From assembly GCA_050251195.1 (NCBI GenBank), contig JBFWNG010000012.1:62001-126000 (forward strand): 64,000 nucleotides of DNA, written 5' to 3'. Positions 57,923 to 64,000 of the stretch are shown here, one piece after another; within the stretch, counting starts at the first letter, position 1; the number at the start of each line of letters is the position of its first letter. A program made the position numbers and the translations under genes. The DNA comes from JBFWNG01 sp050251195. GTDB lineage: Bacteria > Bdellovibrionota_B > Oligoflexia > Oligoflexales > Oligoflexaceae. The notes under the pieces are model-generated. The model was given only the letters and a program-made list of their open reading frames with translations. It was not told where the DNA came from and ran no database searches.

Positions 57923-58148
57923 GCCAAAATCCGTTGAAGATCGCATAAATCCGCGGCGAATTTAGTAATTCCATGATTGAAGCTTTCTATCCTATGTGGA
58001 GGATGTTTTAATAATTGTAGTGGACCCACCCAGTTTATCAAACGATAAACTCTTTGTTACATCTCTAGACAAAATTGATCTGGAGTGTCATCTTTATGAG
58101 ACATAGTATAGAGATGAAACCTATATTTTTTCGAAGAAGGGACGACGA

Positions 58149-58445
58149 ATGTTTAAAATTCTTGCCCTTGCCCTCGCGGCACTATCGACAACTTCTGTTG
58201 CCGATCCTATTGAGATGAATGGGGTAGAGTATTTCAGCCAGCGCGATTGTGGTCAAACTCATTTGCTCTTCATAACGAAGTTCGAAGGTGGGGATGTTCA
58301 GGATTTCTGTGCGGAGAATGCCCCTGTCGGTGAGTCGATTGTCGTTGAATCCGTGAAGGTGAGATCTGAGACCTGTAAGAATACAGGTCGATTGACTGGC
58401 TATACGGCATGCTTAACATATGCGGCTGAAGATGGGCTCTATTGA
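58149..58445 (+). CDS. Small secreted protein with the Cys module
   Basis: 98 residues. Signal peptide FKILALALAALSTTSVA, then EMNGVEYFSQRDCGQTHLLF, FEGGDVQDFCAENAPVGESI and SETCKNTGRLTGYTACLTYA: four Cys in the spacing of the module at 22,050, 39,887 and 57,434. Not lipidated. May be the soluble member of this family. A ribosome site GAAGGGAC precedes it. Confidence 0.75.
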   Translation: MFKILALALAALSTTSVADPIEMNGVEYFSQRDCGQTHLLFITKFEGGDVQDFCAENAPVGESIVVESVKVRSETCKNTGRLTGYTACLTYAAEDGLY

Positions 58446-58587
58446 GATTCTATCTGACGTTTTCAATACCTCCGGGGAGGGCGTATCTGAAAGAAAATGA
58501 TAGACGGAAAATTTTGTATGCACTTTTGAAGTACAAAAGTCATATACACGCTTCGCTTCCGGTAGAACCGCTATAAATGGGACAGAT

Positions 58588-59676
58588 ATGCCAAGCAATG
58601 TACTCCTGATCGTACTTTCAACTTCTCTAATTCTGGCTATGGGTTGTCGTCAGAGACCTCAGGATTCGTCGGCCATCAAAGTGGCAGGGGGCTTTGCTCC
58701 CGCTGAAGACGATCAGGTCGCAAAGGCTGTGGCGGAAATACGAAGCTACGGTGGCAACAGTCAAACCAAAGGTTCGGGAGTTCTTATCCATCCGCAAGCC
58801 GTCTTGACCGCTTGGCACGTCGTAAAGCGAGAAGGCACGAGCAAAGTGAAAGTTGGTGGGAAATATTTCGATGTATACGGAGGCGATGGCAATATAGTAA
58901 CGCACCCTAATGCAGGTGGAGATACAGAGAGAACACATGATGACCTTGCCATAATTTTCCTTCCGGAAAAAGTTAACTCCGTTGATCCCGTTTATATTGC
59001 TGCTCCGGACTCTCAATATAATTTAACAAAGGTTCAAAATGACCAAATTGTGACCGAAGGCACACGAATGATAGCCTATGGATTTGGTGCGACCACGCAA
59101 TTTGGATCAGAGTTCGGCTCCCTAAATGCCATCCGAGTGAATCCTATTGCCGAGATCCCGGAGATGCGGGTTATAAGAATTTATAGTGGTACTTATGGAT
59201 CCGGAACTCGGATTGGAGACAGCGGTGGTCCAACGGTTAGCTTTCAAGATGGTAAGCCAGTCCTCACGGGAGTAAACGTGTTTGGCGATGAAAATTCCGC
59301 AATAACGGGCAGCGTCGATATTCGTCTATATGTTGAATGGATACGGTCGACACTCGAATCGAACGGCTTGAGTTTGGCGCCACCAATCTCTATTTCAGAC
59401 TCAAACGACACCAGTGAGACGGGATTCGGCAACGGTGACCAAGGTTCCGGTTTTGGCCAATGTCAAACACAAGCCAATGAACTAGCGCGCAATAAACTTG
59501 CGGAACGCGATGTCGTTGAGCCGGAGACCGTGACTCTCACTAAGTCGACTCTAACAGCTAATGTTGGTGATCAGGAAATTTACTCTATTGAAGTTAGAGA
59601 CGCCTTCACTTTGGCTAGATACGAAGTAAAAATTCTTCGACCGAATTGTGATTCGGCGATCGTGAGTGATTTGTAG
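58588..59676 (+). CDS. Trypsin-like (S1) serine protease lipoprotein
   Basis: 362 residues. Lipobox SLILAMGCRQR (Cys 20). S1 triad: VLTAWHVV (His 77), HDDLAIIFLP (Asp 119) and IGDSGGPTV (Ser 212). It has TAWHVV instead of the usual TAAHC, so the His is kept but the Cys is lost. C-terminal ~100 residues are outside the protease fold and end with two Cys (QCQTQAN; RPNCDS). Anchored protease of the periplasm or surface; substrate unknown. The haem lipoprotein gene 59,743 is next on the same strand. Confidence 0.88.
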   Translation: MPSNVLLIVLSTSLILAMGCRQRPQDSSAIKVAGGFAPAEDDQVAKAVAEIRSYGGNSQTKGSGVLIHPQAVLTAWHVVKREGTSKVKVGGKYFDVYGGDGNIVTHPNAGGDTERTHDDLAIIFLPEKVNSVDPVYIAAPDSQYNLTKVQNDQIVTEGTRMIAYGFGATTQFGSEFGSLNAIRVNPIAEIPEMRVIRIYSGTYGSGTRIGDSGGPTVSFQDGKPVLTGVNVFGDENSAITGSVDIRLYVEWIRSTLESNGLSLAPPISISDSNDTSETGFGNGDQGSGFGQCQTQANELARNKLAERDVVEPETVTLTKSTLTANVGDQEIYSIEVRDAFTLARYEVKILRPNCDSAIVSDL

Positions 59677-59742
59677 GGCTATGGCGTTTAAATGCCTTCG
59701 GGGTTTAGAACAATTTCTCTGTTTCACACGAGAGGTATTTTT

Positions 59743-61248
59743 ATGAAAACCATAGTGCTGTCTGTACTTTTTCTCACTGCCGTTGGATGCAAATCGAGAC
59801 GATCAACTACCCAGAATCTCGAATCCTCCAATTCTTGTCAGTTTCAAGGCGGCGAATCTCTCGACGATGCCATCGCCCGAATCGCTCGAAAATCGTGCAA
59901 CACCAACCTTGACGTCATGTTTCAGGCGGCAAGCTGCGTTCGGGTGGCGAGTACCGCTGTCGCTGAAGTAGATATGAAGAAATCACCTCGTAAAATTGAT
60001 CTTTTCCAATGCCCCGATACGCCGGACGACATGATCCTCATGTCGCATCCCAACGAACTAGTGGTAAACAATCCTTCTTCCGGTCTCCTCCACTTCTACA
60101 AAGCTGAAAACGATAATATCGTCTTTCAAGGCAACTCTCTTTCCCCTGAAAATCCATGTCGTGAATGCCATGTCTCGGGCAATATGATTATGAAGGAACT
60201 GTTTTTCCCCTGGCGTCATTGGGCGGGATCTAACCCAACTTCTGCAGGTGACATGGAAGCTCTAGGAGAAGCATCTGGTGGGATGCCCCTTCAACTCTTA
60301 CCACCTGCGTCTATGGAATCGTTTGTTCGGATGTCAGCTGAGAAAGTGGCATCTGGATACAAACGAGGCCTTCGTGAGAAGATCCCAGAATTAGCTCAAT
60401 ATACCATCCAGGATCTTCTTAAGCCGATCTTTTGTACAACGGAAATCAACCTCCTTACGGATCTCGATACTTCTGCGGGAGGCTCTGGTTCTGCAGTCAG
60501 GAATGCAACGTTGGCGGGAATCTTTGTTGACCCCATGATAATCGATCCGGATGGTGCCCTTGACGGGGTTCCGGGACCTTCTCGGCAAGAAATTGAAGAT
60601 TATTTCAGAGAAAACAATATTGAAGGTCAACTGTTTACAAATGCTGTTCCCACGTTAGCTGCGGCGGTTCGAATCACCGCCAATGCTTTAATGCGCGCAG
60701 ATGCCGAAACCGGTCGAGCTATTCTCCAAGAAGGCGTGGTACTATCAGCTCGATATTTGGATTATCCGAATCCCATTTTTTCAAAGAAAAGGTGTGGCCT
60801 AATAAAGTATCTTCCGGGGGATCCAATTCAAAATTTCACCACCGCTGAAGCTATCACAGAAAAGATGATTGAGGTCTTGGAGAAAGTCGATCATCAAGAC
60901 GTGAAGGAATACGTCTCTTTCCTAAAAGAGGCGACCACATCAACAACAACTGAAACGTTCAAAAAACGGCTGCATGCCAAGGTTGATGACCTACGTAAGA
61001 AATGTATTGCGCCAGCAAGTGTGATGCATGATGTTGCCTCCCTTTACCGGCTTTATCGAGCAAGGCTTATTCCTCTGCTTCAAAAGAGCGCTCTTAAGTA
61101 TTTTGACAAACTGAACATGATCGAGCACTTCCCGAATAATCCTAATTCTCCCTCAAAGGTTTTTCCGGAGTACCAGGCGATCATGGATGGAAAATACGCC
61201 GATGACGAAGGTCTGGGTTTGACCACCGAATGTAAACTTCGCCTGTAA
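59743..61248 (+). CDS. Large single-haem (CxxCH) lipoprotein, paralogue C
   Basis: 501 residues from the ATG at 59,743 (GAGAGGT upstream), giving lipobox LTAVGCKSR (Cys 16). Shares all paralogue blocks: LDDAIARIARKSCNTNLDVM, RKIDLFQC, haem site NPCRECHVSGNMIMKEL (Cys 139-His 143), KPIFCTTEINLLT, NPIFSKKRCGLIKYLP, LYRLYRARLIPLLQ, MFPEYQ-like VFPEYQAIMDGKYADDEG. Lies between two protease lipoproteins on the same strand, so a joint role in degrading or binding extracellular material is possible. Confidence 0.75.
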   Translation: MKTIVLSVLFLTAVGCKSRRSTTQNLESSNSCQFQGGESLDDAIARIARKSCNTNLDVMFQAASCVRVASTAVAEVDMKKSPRKIDLFQCPDTPDDMILMSHPNELVVNNPSSGLLHFYKAENDNIVFQGNSLSPENPCRECHVSGNMIMKELFFPWRHWAGSNPTSAGDMEALGEASGGMPLQLLPPASMESFVRMSAEKVASGYKRGLREKIPELAQYTIQDLLKPIFCTTEINLLTDLDTSAGGSGSAVRNATLAGIFVDPMIIDPDGALDGVPGPSRQEIEDYFRENNIEGQLFTNAVPTLAAAVRITANALMRADAETGRAILQEGVVLSARYLDYPNPIFSKKRCGLIKYLPGDPIQNFTTAEAITEKMIEVLEKVDHQDVKEYVSFLKEATTSTTTETFKKRLHAKVDDLRKKCIAPASVMHDVASLYRLYRARLIPLLQKSALKYFDKLNMIEHFPNNPNSPSKVFPEYQAIMDGKYADDEGLGLTTECKLRL

Positions 61249-61324
61249 ACATGTTTGACTCTCAGAAAAAGTCGCTACTACCCCCAGTACTAAAAGACAT
61301 GTCACACAATCCATTGGAGGCTCT

Positions 61325-62146
61325 ATGAAAAGTATACTTTTGTCATGCTACGTGGTCGTTATTTGGGGAGTCAGTTGTAAATCAAATACGGTTTCCGGTA
61401 CAAAACTTGTAGACGCCACCGTCGTTGATGGGAATATGTCAGAGGAACTCGGTGGAACTGTCATGCTTTACCTTAACGATAGTCCCTGCACAGCTCAGCA
61501 TATAGGAGGCGGATACCTTCTCACCGCCGCTCATTGCGTTATCATAGGAGGAAAGGGAGATAGGCCGAGCCTAAGAATACGGCATGCCGGGGGGTTTTAC
61601 CTGATGAGCCTCGAACCACATGAATATGAAGAGATTCGCCCTGCCGCCACGGAAACATCTGAAATGACTGCCGGCAACAGGACATTTAAGATTCCTATCC
61701 CGGATCTTTCCATTATCCGCCCTAAGGCTGAGGACAATATTGCAATGTTAAGCGCGCTCAGGAAGTATGATTTAACAGTCAATATCCTGAACGAACAGCA
61801 AGAGGGTGTGTTCATCGCTGGTTACGGTCGTACTTCGTACGACAATTCTTCGCCAATTGACGGAAATTTACGAGTCGGTCCTGCCGTGGTATCCAACGTC
61901 GAAGCAAATACCTACCAAATCTTTTGGAGACAGGGTGATGGTCTCACCGGCGCCACAAGCGGTGATAGCGGTGGCCCACTATTCACAAATGCAGATGACA
62001 AACTTTTGCTTTACGGAGTTGCTTCCAATATTATCCGTAAAAAGAATGACTCGGGTTCTACGGAATTGGTGTGGGCCCAGTATACCCGTCTTGATACTTT
62101 TCCTGTAAGAGATTGGATAAAAGAAAAAACTGGTATTATCTACTGA
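61325..62146 (+). CDS. Trypsin-like (S1) serine protease lipoprotein
   Basis: 273 residues, GGAGG four bases before the ATG. Lipobox VIWGVSCKSN (Cys 18). S1 triad: YLLTAAHCVI (His 70), IPDLSIIRP (Asp 127) and TSGDSGGPLF (Ser 215); SPCTAQHIGGGYLLTAAHC includes the usual His-loop disulphide. Activation motif near the start is not clear, so it may be active without cleavage. Third gene in a row with the protease at 58,588 and the haem lipoprotein. Confidence 0.9.
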   Translation: MKSILLSCYVVVIWGVSCKSNTVSGTKLVDATVVDGNMSEELGGTVMLYLNDSPCTAQHIGGGYLLTAAHCVIIGGKGDRPSLRIRHAGGFYLMSLEPHEYEEIRPAATETSEMTAGNRTFKIPIPDLSIIRPKAEDNIAMLSALRKYDLTVNILNEQQEGVFIAGYGRTSYDNSSPIDGNLRVGPAVVSNVEANTYQIFWRQGDGLTGATSGDSGGPLFTNADDKLLLYGVASNIIRKKNDSGSTELVWAQYTRLDTFPVRDWIKEKTGIIY

Positions 62147-62207
62147 TGGCAGTATAACAACATTAGAGATCACTGTCAGCGGTCTAGCTATTTTCGAATG
62201 CAGCGAC

Positions 62208-62230
62208 GTTCCCGAGCGCGGCTCGGGAAC
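62208..62230. terminator. Hairpin between convergent genes
   Basis: 10-bp stem GTTCCCGAGC / GCTCGGGAAC (62,208-62,217 and 62,221-62,230), three-base loop. Only a weak T-run follows (TTGAT). It probably ends transcription from both sides. Confidence 0.5.
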
Positions 62231-62242
62231 TTGATATAGGTC

Positions 62243-62722
62243 CTAATTTCTAGCTAATCTTTCATAAAGTAGGAAGGAGGAACTTTCGCCGGTAGTGGAC
62301 CTGCTTCCTTCCTTGATCAACTGCCCATTTGAATTGATTTGCCAAACCTCTGCCATATGCGAACCATTGGGCAGTCCAATATTGAAAACGCATTCCTGGG
62401 CCTCTTCTCCGGATATGCAGTACCCAGAGCCGATAGATTCTCCTGCGGCATTTACGAAACCAATTTCGGCACCGTTGCCGCAGACATAATTCAAATCCAC
62501 ATCGTACGGGGAATCCGACGCATACCTCACCTTTATCCAGTTGGTGCCAATTTCGGTCTTAGCAGAAGCTTCTTCTGTTTCGGTAAAAATTGATTGGTAT
62601 CCCTCTTCGCTATCGTAGCTCCATGATGCTTCTCCTTCGAATGTCCCTTGGGGAAGACAGTTTGCCAACGCACCGTGTGCCACGAGAGCTGAACATGCGA
62701 TCAATGCTTGTACGATCTTCAT
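62243..62722 (-). CDS. Small secreted protein
   Basis: 159 residues, TTAGGAG before the ATG. Signal peptide KIVQALIACSALVAHGALA. Mature part with four Cys (ANCLPQG, NYVCGNG, GYCISGE, ECVFNIG) and strand-rich text (SWSYDSEEGYQSIFTETEE). No family recognised; two disulphides are likely. Confidence 0.7.
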   Translation of the reverse strand: MKIVQALIACSALVAHGALANCLPQGTFEGEASWSYDSEEGYQSIFTETEEASAKTEIGTNWIKVRYASDSPYDVDLNYVCGNGAEIGFVNAAGESIGSGYCISGEEAQECVFNIGLPNGSHMAEVWQINSNGQLIKEGSRSTTGESSSFLLYERLARN

Positions 62723-63026
62723 AACTTTCTCCTAAGTAAAATAAAATTTCACAACAGAGAAAAAATATTGCAGGTCGGGACAATATTCTAGATTATTTTG
62801 GCCTTTTGAGACCAAAAAATGGTTACTCGCCGGTAAACGACTTTGACCATCTGTACAGTCGATCACAGGCGCAAAGGCGTATCGCTAGATCAGGGAGTTG
62901 ATTGTCGTGCTCTGAGATAATGCCGAGTTGCTGCCAGGTGGGAAGGCGATCTATTTTTTTATCATCATTGGTCCCGGTTCTTCGTCCGTGGCACATCCAG
63001 GGATAACAAACCCCTCTAACGATATT

Positions 63027-63542
63027 TCATTCTGATGCACCTGTTCGAACTTCCCCAGCTAATAATAATTTTGTTAGCCTTTCGACTGACGGGCTGTCGG
63101 GACCAAGAAACAAAGTAACGACATCGATTTGAGACCTGTCGCTGAATTCGCAAAATAAAGGCAAGTGAAGGTTCCCGTCTACCTGCACGACTTTCCCGTC
63201 CAATCTGATACAAAAGGCCTCAGGAGTATCGGAATTCTCCTTTCCACTAAGTGTGGGGTGGAGGAAATATGCTATAGCCTTTGGACTATCCGGCAGACTT
63301 CCCTGCAAAAAAAAGTACAATGGCCAGGCTCCAATGTATGCATTGTCCACATGGCAATACGACTCTTTTATGCCGTTCATTGTGTGTCGTTCTGGAATAC
63401 CGCCTTTGTCGAAACAAAACATGAGGGCATGATCCGGCAAGCCGCCGCCGTCGACCCCACCTTCTCGCGCGTACAAACTGGTTGAGATAAGTAAAAAGAA
63501 ATATCCACTGATAAGTGCGGCGATTTTTTTATAACTTTGCAT
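63027..63542 (-). CDS. Secreted protein, unknown function
   Basis: 171 residues; AAGGGG six bases upstream favours the second Met (63,542). Signal peptide YKKIAALISGYFFLLISTSLYA, then EGGVDGGGLPDHALMFCFDK, and three more Cys (YCHVD, FCIRLDG, FCEFSD). No family recognised. Upstream is the truncated TIGR02147 gene, 115 bases away. Confidence 0.65.
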   Translation of the reverse strand: MQSYKKIAALISGYFFLLISTSLYAREGGVDGGGLPDHALMFCFDKGGIPERHTMNGIKESYCHVDNAYIGAWPLYFFLQGSLPDSPKAIAYFLHPTLSGKENSDTPEAFCIRLDGKVVQVDGNLHLPLFCEFSDRSQIDVVTLFLGPDSPSVERLTKLLLAGEVRTGASE

Positions 63543-63657
63543 TCCCATCCCCTTCAGTGTCCTTTAGGAATCACAGTATGTCACCCTTGTAGCGTTCTCT
63601 AGATCAATCCGGTCACCAAAGCCCGGTAAGTGTTTACCAACTGGTAAATCTATCAAA

Positions 63658-64000
63658 TCAAAATTTACAAAAGTCTATTCCAAAACAATAGGCCTCCTCT
63701 GGTTCGGAATTTGTTACGCGCTTGATCGTCGACTCTATGAGTTTCAACAGCTCCGTGCGCACTATTTTCGCATCGCTCTTTGATATTGTTAGCGGTGCCG
63801 TGTACATCAATTCATCGTCGTGAATTTGTCCGGCTCGAGCAAGACTTTTCAGACGCCAAGAACGATGGTGAGCTGCTAGATAACTAGAACCCGCTTCCAG
63901 ATGCGTTCGCTTGGGTCCCATTTGAAGCTTGTCGTTGTCCGACACCATGAGGCCACACCGTAGCAGAAATTCGATAGCTTGTATTACTTCTTTCCGTGGC
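63658..64000 (-). CDS. TIGR02147 (DUF4423) family regulator, 5' end outside the window
   Basis: The frame stays open to base 64,000 (VIQAIEFLLRCGLM...), so the gene starts beyond the window. The visible 113 codons match the second half of the full-length member at 34,447: LLRCGLMVSDNDKLQM, DAKIVRTELLKLIESTIKRV and the tail AYCFGIDFCKF (compare FFLGIDFYQPL). The HTH part is not visible. Third TIGR02147 gene in the window. Confidence 0.8.
   Translation of the reverse strand, partial: PRKEVIQAIEFLLRCGLMVSDNDKLQMGPKRTHLEAGSSYLAAHHRSWRLKSLARAGQIHDDELMYTAPLTISKSDAKIVRTELLKLIESTIKRVTNSEPEEAYCFGIDFCKF

Noticed and set aside
1..64000. CRISPR arrays, rRNA operons, complete tRNAs and replication origin
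   Set aside because: No spaced direct-repeat arrays, no rRNA-like blocks and no complete tRNA were seen; the only tRNA signal is the 3' half of tRNA-Met at the island edge.

Overview
The window looks like chromosomal DNA of a Gram-negative bacterium of the Bdellovibrionota/Oligoflexia kind. This is inference from three TIGR02147 (DUF4423) regulators, a very high load of predicted lipoproteins and small secreted proteins, and MacAB-TolC and beta-barrel genes that imply an outer membrane. No rRNA, complete tRNA, CRISPR array or essential housekeeping gene was seen. Most of the 64 kb is accessory, envelope-directed DNA. At least 28 genes carry a lipobox, and in 20 of them the residue after the lipidated Cys is Lys or Arg.

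Left part (1-19.4 kb): the end of a MASE1-type histidine kinase; a YceI / haem lipoprotein / haem-barrel operon; a PEBP gene; a TPR regulator with two winged-helix DNA-binding regions; secreted proteins, including a HEXXH protein and a VWA lipoprotein; a hairpin-rich intergenic region near 12.6 kb; and a tolC-macA-macB export operon followed by a lipoprotein.

Middle part (19.4-44 kb): a phenylalanine hydroxylase gene that appears leaderless, coupled to a GNAT gene; a second VWA lipoprotein; three paralogous lipoproteins ending in an R-S-ExE ADP-ribosyltransferase domain (26.7-28.8, 30.2-32.2 and 38.5-39.6 kb), one followed by a nucleotidyltransferase; an orphan PvcA/IsnA-type isonitrile synthase (36.9-37.8 kb); an AAA_14/DUF4143 ATPase; and remnants of a histidine kinase and an IS91-type transposase.

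Right part (42-64 kb): three paralogous ~500-residue lipoproteins each with one CxxCH haem site; a 91/92-bp inverted repeat about 95 % identical, lying 5.3 kb apart upstream of two of them; several decayed genes; and a 5.3-kb genomic island (51,741-57,059) bounded by 21-bp direct repeats of a tRNA-Met 3' end with internal repeat pairs that look like integrase arm sites. The island carries a DUF4258/MqsA-like toxin-antitoxin pair with a palindromic operator, a small antitoxin-like gene, a TPR protein and a tandem AAA+ ATPase. Two S1-family protease lipoproteins and a truncated TIGR02147 gene close the window.

Taken together, the genes suggest investment in the cell surface and in interaction with other cells or particles: surface haem proteins, proteases, adhesion-like VWA proteins, ADP-ribosyltransferase effectors, a possible isonitrile metabolite and an efflux pump. 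The strongest candidates for something new are the lipoprotein ADP-ribosyltransferase family with its nucleotidyltransferase neighbour, the single-haem lipoprotein family, and the tRNA-bounded AAA+/TPR/TA island.
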